In this document: positions 25,230 to 32,630 of the stretch, piece after piece
Numbering within the stretch: position 1 is the first letter of the stretch
Layout: each line of letters opens with the position of its first letter
Assembly (NCBI GenBank): GCA_934169575.1
Contig: CAKPOA010000005.1
Coordinates: 9,548 to 73,547 of the forward strand
Origin: an uncultured Clostridia bacterium
GTDB taxonomy: Bacteria > Bacillota > Clostridia > TANB77 > CAG-508
Direction of reading: 5' to 3'
DNA length: 64,000 bases
Notes under the pieces: model-generated
The model's database searches: none
Seen by the model: the letters and a program-made list of their open reading frames with translations, nothing else
What the model was told of the DNA's origin: nothing
Translations under genes and position numbers: made by a program

Positions 25230-26057
25230 CTATTTACTTTTTTGTTTCTTTTTATGCTTATACATTTCCGCATCAGCGTATTTTATATTTTCCTCAAAAG
25301 TGCTTACCTTAGGGACAAACATTGAGCAGCCATAAGAAATATTAGGTAACTGTTCCATTTCATTTCTTTTTTTCTGTATATTCTCAATAAACTCAAAATT
25401 TAATTTATCTAAATAATGAAGTTTATTTTCAAGAATTACAGCAAACTCATCGCCACCAATCCGGTAACATTTGCCATACTTTTTGTATGTTTCCATTAAG
25501 ATATTAGCAACAGTTATTAATACCTCATCTCCAAAGGGATGTCCATATGTATCATTAATATATTTAAAATTATTTACATCAAATATTATAATAATACACT
25601 TTTTTTTAGGATTATAATTTTTGAAATTGTTTTGATTTAACAATTTGGTTAAACCATCAATAGATTGTTCCATTTTGCACATCTTTAAATATATAAATGT
25701 GCTTGCAATAGATATTGTAATCCACCTAATTTCAAAAATATTTGGGTTAGTTTTTGCAAATACATATGACAATATTATAAATATTCCTATTAATATCCAT
25801 TCAGCCATATTTATTTGATAAATCTTTTTTGCTATTATTATCATTTTTACAACAAATGTTAATAATAGCAAATATACTCCTAACTCAATTATAGTGAAAA
25901 AGCAATTCTCTGCTCCAACTATAAATTCGGTAACAGCCCCAACTAATACTAGAACTGAAAAACAGAAATACCTCCGTCTTTTTGTTGCAATAATGTTTTT
26001 ATTAAATATTATTGCAATAACAAGCATTATACTTATGAAAATTGTGTAATAACTCAT
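25230..26057 (-). CDS. Membrane-bound diguanylate cyclase (GGDEF protein)
   Basis: About 275 residues when started at the ATG 26057, which has AAAGGAG in position; an earlier start adds 14 residues without a ribosome site. Roughly five to six membrane helices fill residues 1-150. The GGDEF domain then shows DVNNFKYINDTYGHPFGD and the intact active site YRIGGDEFAVI. It makes cyclic di-GMP from two GTP. The product-inhibition motif RxxD normally found five residues before GGDEF is absent (TYKKYGKCYRIGGDEF), so feedback control is probably missing. It is monocistronic, and the sensed signal is unknown. Confidence 0.9.
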   Translation of the reverse strand: MSYYTIFISIMLVIAIIFNKNIIATKRRRYFCFSVLVLVGAVTEFIVGAENCFFTIIELGVYLLLLTFVVKMIIIAKKIYQINMAEWILIGIFIILSYVFAKTNPNIFEIRWITISIASTFIYLKMCKMEQSIDGLTKLLNQNNFKNYNPKKKCIIIIFDVNNFKYINDTYGHPFGDEVLITVANILMETYKKYGKCYRIGGDEFAVILENKLHYLDKLNFEFIENIQKKRNEMEQLPNISYGCSMFVPKVSTFEENIKYADAEMYKHKKKQKSK

Positions 26058-26459
26058 TGTTTTCTCCTTTCTACACAATAGCCCCATAATTAAATTCAAA
26101 AAAATGAATTTTTAATAAATATTTATCTCTATTTTTTATTCTAACATTTTTTCACTTAAAATTCAATATATTTCGTCAAATTTCCACTAATTTTTTCCAT
26201 TTTTATGATATTATCCATATATTCTTTTTAAATAAATTTCATCACCTTTTTTACAATCTTAATAACATCTATATCATTTAAATTTTCTATTTTTTTCCAT
26301 ATTTATTGTCAAAATTTCCAAATGTATAACTTGTACTATATCTATCATATTTTTTATCTAATAATTTCTCATTTTTTCAACCTTTTTTCTAAAATTTTAA
26401 AGAATCTCAAAAAAGCCAGCGCCTAAATAGGTGCTGGCTATAGGTTTTTTATAGGATTT
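26058..26459. other. Gene-free AT-rich spacer with possible coding remnant
   Basis: This spacer contains the Nudix terminator at its right end. On the minus strand, between about 26200 and 26370, short open stretches in shifting frames resemble protein (for example TSYTFGNFDNKYG, then DIDVIKIVKKVMKF), broken by stops. This could be a decayed gene. At this base composition it could also be chance. Nothing else was seen. Confidence 0.3.
26408..26439 (-). terminator. Rho-independent terminator of the Nudix gene
   Basis: AGCCAGC and GCTGGCT with an inner CCTA/TAGG form a GC-rich stem (26414-26439), followed on the minus strand by six T. Confidence 0.9.
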
Positions 26460-27035
26460 TTACAGCATCCCCATTACAACAGCTCTATTAGCTGCTATAA
26501 GTGATACTCCATCCATTGGAGCATCCGGGAGAATTGGCTCTTCAGTCTGCTGCTGAAGTAAAAGTCTTTTCTTAAACTCCTCTTTTTCCATAAACTGGAG
26601 TTTAGAGTCTATAAACTCTCCTGCTTCCAACTGCTGTTTAGCTCCCCTTTCACATATTGCAACAAAGAAGTAAACTTCTTCATCACATATGTGCAAAAAA
26701 GGCATTTGTTTGCCGAGGAACTTTAAGTCCTTGCAGATAAGTCCAGCCTCCTGCTCAAGTTCTGCAATTGCAGCTGTTGAAGGCGACTGACCGTCTTCAA
26801 TTTTCCCAGCAGGGAAAGCTGCAAGTTTTCCTTCACAGAAAAGTGGCCGCTCTTCAGTTATCATACCAATCTTTCCATCCACGATGGGAATCATAATAAC
26901 CGAATCTTTTGACGCTATTCCTTTAAATGGGAACTTATCATTTTGTTTTACCCATGCCTCAACAATCGAAGCAAAAGGTAAGAAAGACTTTTCTTCATAA
27001 GATATAACGTTTTTATTTGTTTTAAAGAATCCCAT
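26460..27035 (-). CDS. Nudix hydrolase family protein with a degenerate Nudix box
   Basis: 191 residues. The Nudix region is near residues 93-120: FPAGKIEDGQSPSTAAIAEL and then EQEAGL. Compared with the consensus Gx5Ex7REUxEExGU, the first E is Q and the RE arginine is A, while the ExxEAG part survives; metal binding may be altered. Such enzymes cleave nucleoside diphosphate-linked compounds. The gene is visibly GC-richer than its neighbours and uses CTG, GAG and CTC codons more freely, which suggests acquisition from another genome. It has its own consensus promoter and GC-rich terminator, forming a self-contained cassette. Confidence 0.85.
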   Translation of the reverse strand: MGFFKTNKNVISYEEKSFLPFASIVEAWVKQNDKFPFKGIASKDSVIMIPIVDGKIGMITEERPLFCEGKLAAFPAGKIEDGQSPSTAAIAELEQEAGLICKDLKFLGKQMPFLHICDEEVYFFVAICERGAKQQLEAGEFIDSKLQFMEKEEFKKRLLLQQQTEEPILPDAPMDGVSLIAANRAVVMGML

Positions 27036-27098
27036 AATTTACCTCCTATGGGTATATGAGAGTAATTATGCTCTCAACTTATTATAACGTATAAATTT

Positions 27099-27127
27099 AT
27101 TATATCACTAATTATGTAAAATGTCAA
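27099..27127 (-). promoter_or_regulatory. Consensus sigma-A-type promoter of the Nudix gene
   Basis: Minus-strand TTGACA (27127-27122) and TATAAT (27104-27099), spacer 17 bp, both perfect. The -35 box starts two bases after the spo0A stop codon. A small GAGAG/CTCTC hairpin lies in the leader. Confidence 0.9.
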
Positions 27128-27128
27128 T

Positions 27129-27938
27129 TTATGCACTTTTTAATTCTAATCTTAATTTATCAGCAATCATTGCAATAAATTCTGAGTTAGTTGGTTTACC
27201 TTTACTTGCAGAAATAGTATACCCAAAAATATTTTCCATTATAGCAGGTTCACCTCTTCCCCAAGCTACTTCTATCGCATGTCTAATCGCACGTTCAACT
27301 CTTGATGGTGTTGTTGTAAATCTTTGAGCAATTTGTGGGTATAAACATTTTGTTATTTGATTAATAACATCAATATCATTTACTACCATCATAATAGCCT
27401 CTCTTAAATATTGGTAACCTTTAATATGTGCTGGCACACCAACTTCATGAATCATATTTGTTACAAGAGCTTCTAGATTATCTTCATCTTTTCTATCATT
27501 ACCTATTTCAATATATTTTCTATTACTTTCTCTAGCAGTAATAAAATTATTTTTTGGTAATGGCTTGAAATTTTTGATTTCTCTAATCCTTTTTATTAAA
27601 AGCCCAATATCAAAAGGTTTAACCACATAATAATCTGCACCAAGTGCTATAGATTTTTGTGTTATTTTGTCTTGACCAACAGCTGAAAGCATAATACAAA
27701 TTGGTGTTTTTTCTAATTCATTTACTTTTTCTAATACTCCTAATCCATCTAAATGAGGCATAATAATGTCAATAATTGCCACATCAGGTGATAATTCCTT
27801 TATTTTTTCTACTGCTTCAATTCCATCTTTTGCAACTCCAATTATTTCCATATCTTTTTCATTTCCAAGATATGTCGCAAGTGTTCTGCTAAATTCTTGA
27901 TTGTCATCTGCAATTAATACTGTAATTTTCTCATTCAC
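27129..27938 (-). CDS. spo0A: Sporulation master regulator Spo0A
   Basis: 269 residues: a receiver domain (about 1-125) with the phosphorylated Asp in VAIIDIIMPHLDGLG, and a C-terminal DNA-binding domain containing the Spo0A recognition region (RVERAIRHAIEVAWGRG and SKGKPTNSEFIAMIADKLRLE). When phosphorylated it binds 0A boxes and starts sporulation. The GTG start at 27938 has GGAGG nine bases upstream. The gene stands alone with no kinase nearby, as is usual in clostridia. Confidence 0.97.
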   Translation of the reverse strand: MNEKITVLIADDNQEFSRTLATYLGNEKDMEIIGVAKDGIEAVEKIKELSPDVAIIDIIMPHLDGLGVLEKVNELEKTPICIMLSAVGQDKITQKSIALGADYYVVKPFDIGLLIKRIREIKNFKPLPKNNFITARESNRKYIEIGNDRKDEDNLEALVTNMIHEVGVPAHIKGYQYLREAIMMVVNDIDVINQITKCLYPQIAQRFTTTPSRVERAIRHAIEVAWGRGEPAIMENIFGYTISASKGKPTNSEFIAMIADKLRLELKSA

Positions 27939-28041
27939 AGCTTTATCCTCCTATTCAAAAAATTGTAAAATATTTACATTTTTATTATAGTATATTTTTT
28001 TACAAAAAGCAATAGTTTTTGGAATTTTTTTCCATTTTTTA

Positions 28042-28168
28042 TTGTTAGATAATGTTTTATTTAAAATTAACATGAGGAAATAGTTGGAATATAAGCTTCT
28101 CATTACATCTCTTAGCTTATATTCCAACTATTTCCTTATAAAAATTAATTCAAACCATTTTTTAACAA
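28042..28168. repeat. Palindromic repeat type II, copy interrupted by a hairpin insertion
   Basis: Outer arms 28042-28058 and 28152-28168 pair with a few mismatches and match the plan of the uninterrupted copy at 22654-22700. The sequence AAAATTAA, present once in that copy, is found on both sides of an inserted 70-bp hairpin here. The right arm contains the stop codon of the YigZ gene. Confidence 0.65.
28071..28140. mobile_element. 70-bp hairpin insertion flanked by 8-bp direct repeats
   Basis: Two perfect 23-nt arms (28075-28097 and 28114-28136) with a 16-nt loop. AAAATTAA occurs immediately before (28063-28070) and after (28141-28148). Comparison with the uninterrupted type II copy shows the single AAAATTAA expected of an empty site. 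It carries no coding capacity, so movement would need help from elsewhere. A long terminator-like hairpin is the alternative reading. Confidence 0.6.
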
Positions 28169-28785
28169 ATCACTATATATTTATCACCAATTTTTTCATA
28201 TTTTAATATATCAATCTTTTTATTTTCAACATCAGTTTCAAATATTGAAACAAACTCATTTTTCAATTCAATATTGCAAATAGCATATTCAACATATTTA
28301 GTATCACTAATTTTAATAGAATTTTTATTACAATAATATTTAAAGTTTTCTAATTTATTATAATCAACATAAACAATAAATTCCATACCTAAGCACATTT
28401 CCAATTTTTCTGCATTATTTACCCCCTCGATAGTTGCATTTGAATATGCTCTTACAAGTCCACCAGTTCCAAGTAAAATACCACCAAAATATCTTGTAAC
28501 AACAACTAAAATATTGCATAAATTATTATTTTTAAGTATATTAAGCATAGGTGCACCAGCAGTTCCTGATGGTTCCCCATCATCACTTGATTTTTCGATA
28601 ATACTTCCATTTTCTAAAATTCTATAGCAACTACAATTATGTCTAGCATCAAAATACTGTTTTTTTACTTGTTTAATTATTTCTTCAGCTTGTTTTTTGG
28701 ATTCAACATAAAATATATTTGCAATAAATTTAGATTTTTTATCAATAAACTCTCCAGATGATTTATCTTTTATTGTAACAAACAT
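28162..28785 (-). CDS. YigZ/IMPACT family protein
   Basis: 207 residues. The N-terminal UPF0029/IMPACT domain shows KSKFIANIFYVESKKQAEEI, the motif ARHNCSCYRI, DDGEPSGTAGAPML and VVVTRYFGGILLGTGGLVRAY. A smaller C-terminal domain (DUF1949 type) follows. The family is widespread in bacteria and related to the eukaryotic translation regulator IMPACT; its bacterial function is not established. It is directly downstream of nrdD (13-bp gap). The stop codon is embedded in an arm of the type II palindrome. Confidence 0.93.
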   Translation of the reverse strand: MFVTIKDKSSGEFIDKKSKFIANIFYVESKKQAEEIIKQVKKQYFDARHNCSCYRILENGSIIEKSSDDGEPSGTAGAPMLNILKNNNLCNILVVVTRYFGGILLGTGGLVRAYSNATIEGVNNAEKLEMCLGMEFIVYVDYNKLENFKYYCNKNSIKISDTKYVEYAICNIELKNEFVSIFETDVENKKIDILKYEKIGDKYIVIC

Positions 28786-28798
28786 ATAGCACCTACCT

Positions 28799-30925
28799 TT
28801 ATAAATGTAATACTCTTGATTTAATTTCCTTAGTTTTACCTACATTCCAGAAATTTTCTCCAAGATATCCACATGTACGACGAACTACAGTTAATTTATT
28901 TCTATCTTTATTTCCACATTGTGGACATTCCCATTCATTTTGATTATTAATCTTTATTTCTCCTTCATATCCACATTCATAGCAATAATCAGATTTTGTA
29001 TTAAATTCAGCATATTGAATATTTTCATATATAAATTTAACTAATTCTTCTAATGCAGAAATGTTGTTCTTCATATTTGGAATTTCAACATATGAAATTG
29101 CTCCTCCACTTGATAAATCTTGGAATTCACTTTCAAACTTAAGTTTATCAAAAGCATTGATTTTTTCTCTAACATCAACATGATAAGAATTTGTATAATA
29201 TCCTTTATCTGTAATATCTTCAATTGTTCCAAATCTTTCTTTATCAATACGAGCAAATCTATAACATAAACTTTCAGCTGGAGTACCATATAATGCAAAT
29301 CCTATATTAGTTTCAGCTTTCCATCTATCTGTTGTATCACGCAAATGTTTCATAACTCTATATGCAAAATCATGTCCTTCAGGATCTGTATGTGACACAC
29401 CTTTCATAACTTTTGTAAGTTCGTATAAACCTATATATCCAAGAGAAATTGAAGAATATCCTCCATAAAGCAATTTATCTATTTTTTCGCCTTGTTTCAA
29501 TCTTGCAATAGCTCCATATCTCCAATGAACAGGACTAATATCTGCAGATGTTCCAAGCAAAGCATAATGTCTACACATTAAAGCCTCTTTACAAAGTTCT
29601 AATCTTGCATCAAACTCTTTCCAGAATTTTTCTTCATCTCCATCTGCGACAATACCAATTTGAGGTAAATTAATACTAACAACACCTTGATTAAATCTTC
29701 CTTCAAACTTATATTCTCCGTTTTCATCTTTCCATGGTGATAAGAAACTTCTACAACCCATTGGGCTAAATACATTTCCTTCATAATTTTCACGCATTTT
29801 TTTTGCAGAGATATAATCTGGATACATTCTTTTTGATGAACATTTTACAGCAAGTTTTGTTAAATAATCATATTTTCCACCATTTAGGCAATTAAATTCA
29901 TCAAGTACATATACTAGTTTAGGGAATGCAGGTGTTATATATACTCCTGCAGAATTTTTAATTCCTTGGTATCTTTGTTTTAATACTTCTTCTATTATCA
30001 TTGCATTTTCTTCAAGATATTCATCATTAGGGTCAAGATGTAAAAATAGTGTAACAAAAGGTGATTGTCCATTTGTTGTCATTAATGTATTTATTTGATA
30101 TTGTATAGTTTGTACTCCTGCACTTAATTCAGTTTTTAATCTTCTATTAACTAATTTTTCAATAATTTTTTTATCAACACCATGTCCTAATTCTTCTTTA
30201 ATTTCTTTTTCAAATTTTTGTTTACTTATTCTTAAATATTTTCCAAGATGTATAAGGTCTACAGATTGTCCACCATACTGATTACTTGCAACAGCAGCTA
30301 TTATTTGTGTTGTAACTGTGCATGCAACCTGAAAACTCTTTGGACTTTCTATCATTTTTCCATTCATAACAGTTCCATTATCTAACATATCTCCAATATT
30401 TATCAAACAGCAATTAAATATTGGTTGTATAAAATAGTCAGCATCATGAAAATGTAGTACTCCATCTTCCCATGCTTTTGTAATTTTTTCTGGTAATAAA
30501 ATTCTTTTTGTTAAATCTTTTGAAACCTCTCCTGCTATTAAATCTCTTTGGGTTGATGCCATTATTGCATTTTTATTTGAATTTTCTTCCATAACATCTT
30601 TGTTATTATTTCTGATTAATCCTAATATTGATTCATCTGTTGTATTACTTTTTCTAACTAATGCTCTTGTATATCTATATACTATATATTTTTTTGCAAG
30701 TTCATGTCTCCCCAGTTCCATCAATTTTTCTTCAATAATATCTTGTATATCTTCAACTAAAATTCTTTTTTTATTTAGTTCTTCTATATATTCTATTATT
30801 GCTTTAATATCTTCTTTAGATGCTTTTTCCTTTCTTGATACTTCTTTATTAGCTTTTTCTATTGCTAATTTGATTTTGCTTTGATCAAAATCTGTTACTC
30901 TTCCATCTCTTTTTATTACCTTCAT
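28799..30925 (-). CDS. nrdD: Anaerobic (class III) ribonucleoside-triphosphate reductase
   Basis: 708 residues. An N-terminal ATP-cone (about 1-90, from MKVIKRDGRVTDFD) gives allosteric control. The barrel contains NPMGCRSFLSPW-type active-site sequence (FSPMGCRSFLSPW). The C-terminus holds zinc cysteines CYECG and CPQCG and the glycyl-radical motif RTCGYLG (radical Gly about 686). It converts NTPs to dNTPs under strict anaerobiosis after activation by the radical-SAM enzyme NrdG. No nrdG is in this window; the next gene is the YigZ protein. It diverges from a Crp/Fnr regulator. Confidence 0.96.
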   Translation of the reverse strand: MKVIKRDGRVTDFDQSKIKLAIEKANKEVSRKEKASKEDIKAIIEYIEELNKKRILVEDIQDIIEEKLMELGRHELAKKYIVYRYTRALVRKSNTTDESILGLIRNNNKDVMEENSNKNAIMASTQRDLIAGEVSKDLTKRILLPEKITKAWEDGVLHFHDADYFIQPIFNCCLINIGDMLDNGTVMNGKMIESPKSFQVACTVTTQIIAAVASNQYGGQSVDLIHLGKYLRISKQKFEKEIKEELGHGVDKKIIEKLVNRRLKTELSAGVQTIQYQINTLMTTNGQSPFVTLFLHLDPNDEYLEENAMIIEEVLKQRYQGIKNSAGVYITPAFPKLVYVLDEFNCLNGGKYDYLTKLAVKCSSKRMYPDYISAKKMRENYEGNVFSPMGCRSFLSPWKDENGEYKFEGRFNQGVVSINLPQIGIVADGDEEKFWKEFDARLELCKEALMCRHYALLGTSADISPVHWRYGAIARLKQGEKIDKLLYGGYSSISLGYIGLYELTKVMKGVSHTDPEGHDFAYRVMKHLRDTTDRWKAETNIGFALYGTPAESLCYRFARIDKERFGTIEDITDKGYYTNSYHVDVREKINAFDKLKFESEFQDLSSGGAISYVEIPNMKNNISALEELVKFIYENIQYAEFNTKSDYCYECGYEGEIKINNQNEWECPQCGNKDRNKLTVVRRTCGYLGENFWNVGKTKEIKSRVLHL

Positions 30926-30994
30926 TTTTATTCCCCCTAAAAATAGATTTTTTTTTGATATGTTTTAATTATATATTTAAATTTTAAAAAATCT

Positions 30995-31008
30995 GTTGCA
31001 TTTGCAAC
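30995..31008. promoter_or_regulatory. Palindromic operator candidate between nrdD and the Crp/Fnr gene
   Basis: A perfect palindrome, GTTGCA-TT-TGCAAC, in the 122-bp divergent spacer. It overlaps the -35 hexamer of the putative regulator promoter. Length and symmetry suit a Crp/Fnr-family dimer, so autoregulation and control of nrdD are plausible. This is inference only. Confidence 0.6.
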
Positions 31009-31024
31009 TTTTTTATGATATATT
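30996..31024 (+). promoter_or_regulatory. Putative promoter of the Crp/Fnr-family gene
   Basis: TTGCAT (30996-31001) and TATATT (31019-31024) with a 17-bp spacer, 23 bp before the start codon. The -35 lies within the palindrome. Confidence 0.55.
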
Positions 31025-31047
31025 TTTATTGAAAGGCGGAAAGACTT

Positions 31048-31680
31048 ATGAACACTGAATTTGAAATTTTTAATTTTTTTGATAAATTAAAAATAAAATG
31101 TTGCAAAGTAACAACTCGCTCTTTTCATAGGGGTGAAACTGTTACTACATATATAGAAAAGCGTAATCAAATGTGTATAATGTTACATGGTGAAGCAGAT
31201 TTAATTAGATATGATTTTAACGGAAATAAAACTATTATTGGTTCTTTTTCTACTAATGATATTTTTGGAGAAGTATTTTATCCAGCAAATACTAATAATG
31301 AGTTATTTGTACAAGCTAAGACTGATTGTGAAGTTATATTTTTTATTTATAATGATATATTAACAAAATGTAAAAGCAACTGTACTTTTCATAAGGAATT
31401 TTCTCAAAAGCTTCATATACTTATAGTTAATCAAGTAGTTAGCTTAAATACAAGAATTGAACTTCTTACTAAAAAAAATATAAGAGATAAACTTCTTTCT
31501 TATTTTAATATTTTATCAAATAAAAAATTAAGTAAAACATTTGTCTTGCCTTATTCTCTTACAGATCTTGCAGATTACCTTAGTGTAGATAGAAGTGCCA
31601 TGATGAGAGAACTCTCACACTTAAAAGAAGAAGGCTTTATTATAAAAAAAGGAAAAAAAATCACTCTACTTGGAGAGTGA
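31048..31680 (+). CDS. Crp/Fnr-family transcriptional regulator
   Basis: 210 residues. A cyclic-nucleotide-binding-like sensor domain (about 20-120: GETVTTYIEKRNQMCIMLHGEADL, here shown in part as GEADLIRYDFNG) is followed by a long helix. A winged helix-turn-helix comes last (about 140-205; LADYLSVDRSAMMRELSHL is the recognition unit). Several cysteines (such as CC at 18-19, and C104/C108 in TKCKSNC) could bind a cluster or metal, but the FNR cysteine pattern is not evident. It is transcribed away from nrdD, so it may sense redox or metabolites and control that gene. The effector is unknown. Confidence 0.88.
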   Translation: MNTEFEIFNFFDKLKIKCCKVTTRSFHRGETVTTYIEKRNQMCIMLHGEADLIRYDFNGNKTIIGSFSTNDIFGEVFYPANTNNELFVQAKTDCEVIFFIYNDILTKCKSNCTFHKEFSQKLHILIVNQVVSLNTRIELLTKKNIRDKLLSYFNILSNKKLSKTFVLPYSLTDLADYLSVDRSAMMRELSHLKEEGFIIKKGKKITLLGE

Positions 31681-31685
31681 TTTTT
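31656..31685. terminator. Bidirectional terminator between the Crp/Fnr gene and sigK
   Basis: AAAAATCACTC pairs with GAGTGATTTTT (11 bp). The stem overlaps the ends of both convergent genes. Confidence 0.85.
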
Positions 31686-32385
31686 ACTCTTTAAATTCCT
31701 CACTAAGTTTTCCAATTGCTTTTGTTTCTATTCTAGAAACATAAGAACGTGATATTCCCATAGAATTTGCTATCTCATTTTGTGTTTTAGGCTTTTTTCC
31801 ATTAAGTCCAAATCTAAGTTCAATAATAGTTCTTTCTCTATCTTTTAAAACATCTTTCATTTTTTTATATAATTTTTTGATTTTCATTTTTAGATCTACT
31901 ATTTCTTCAATACTTTTATCATCATTTTCTAATACTTCTTCTAATGTAACAACATTATCATCTTTATCTTTTCCAATTGTGTCATTTAAATATACTTCCG
32001 CATTTAACTTTTTTGTAGCTCTTAAATACATCAAAATCTCATTATCTATACATCTTGAAACATATGTAGAAAGCCTAGCTCCTTTTTCAACATTAAAACT
32101 GTTTATTCCTTTTATAAGACCAATTGTACCAATAGATAATAAATCATCTTGTTCTACATTTGTATTACAATATTTTTTACAAACATGTGCAACTAATCTT
32201 AAGTTTCTTTCAATTAATAAATTTCGTGCTTCTTCATCACCCTGTGATAACTTTATAAGTGCATTTTTTTCTTCTTCAGATGATAATGGCTCTGGAAATA
32301 CTGTTCCTCCAGAAATATATCCAACTGCAAATATTGCAGTCTGTAAAAAGCTAATAAAACCTGAGAAGCAAATAGTAGAAAACAT
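31684..32385 (-). CDS. sigK: Late mother-cell sporulation sigma factor SigK
   Basis: A sigma-70 protein of 233 residues. The N-terminus contains a hydrophobic pro-sequence-like stretch (FSTICFSGFISFLQTAIFAVG), then region 2 (ERNLRLVAHVCKKY, DLLSIGTIGLIKGINSFN) and region 4 with helix-turn-helix (TQNEIANSMGISRSYVSRIE). SigK directs coat and late mother-cell genes. The pro-peptide implies activation by SpoIVFB-type cleavage. The gene is continuous, with no skin element interrupting it as in Bacillus subtilis or Clostridioides difficile. GGAGGT precedes the ATG. Hairpin repeat C lies upstream. Confidence 0.95.
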   Translation of the reverse strand: MFSTICFSGFISFLQTAIFAVGYISGGTVFPEPLSSEEEKNALIKLSQGDEEARNLLIERNLRLVAHVCKKYCNTNVEQDDLLSIGTIGLIKGINSFNVEKGARLSTYVSRCIDNEILMYLRATKKLNAEVYLNDTIGKDKDDNVVTLEEVLENDDKSIEEIVDLKMKIKKLYKKMKDVLKDRERTIIELRFGLNGKKPKTQNEIANSMGISRSYVSRIETKAIGKLSEEFKE

Positions 32386-32452
32386 GATGGCACCTCCAAT
32401 ACATATATAACATATTATATGTAAGTAATACCTAAAATGTTACTACTATTAT

Positions 32453-32630
32453 AATGTAATATCTTTCATGAAATTAGTATTATACTTTTTTAATATTGCG
32501 TAAGCGATCAAACGAGCATAGCGAGTGCGATTGGAGCAATTTTCATTTTATTAATTTTTAATATGGAAATTGCGACTGCAAAATATTAAAAAAGTATAAT
32601 ACTAATTTTATAATAAAAACATATTACATT
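32453..32630. repeat. Hairpin repeat type I, copy C
   Basis: The core (about 32498-32580) is nearly identical to copies A, B and D. The arms are unrelated to those of A and B yet pair perfectly for 27 bp (32471-32497 with 32582-32608, reading AAATTAGTATTATAC from the left). After an internal loop, AATGTAATAT (32453-32462) pairs with ATATTACATT (32621-32630). That second block includes the last codons and stop of argS. No separate terminator is visible for the argS operon. Confidence 0.82.

Noticed and set aside
31684..32385. Skin-type interruption of sigK
   Set aside because: The reading frame is continuous for 233 residues with all sigma regions in order.
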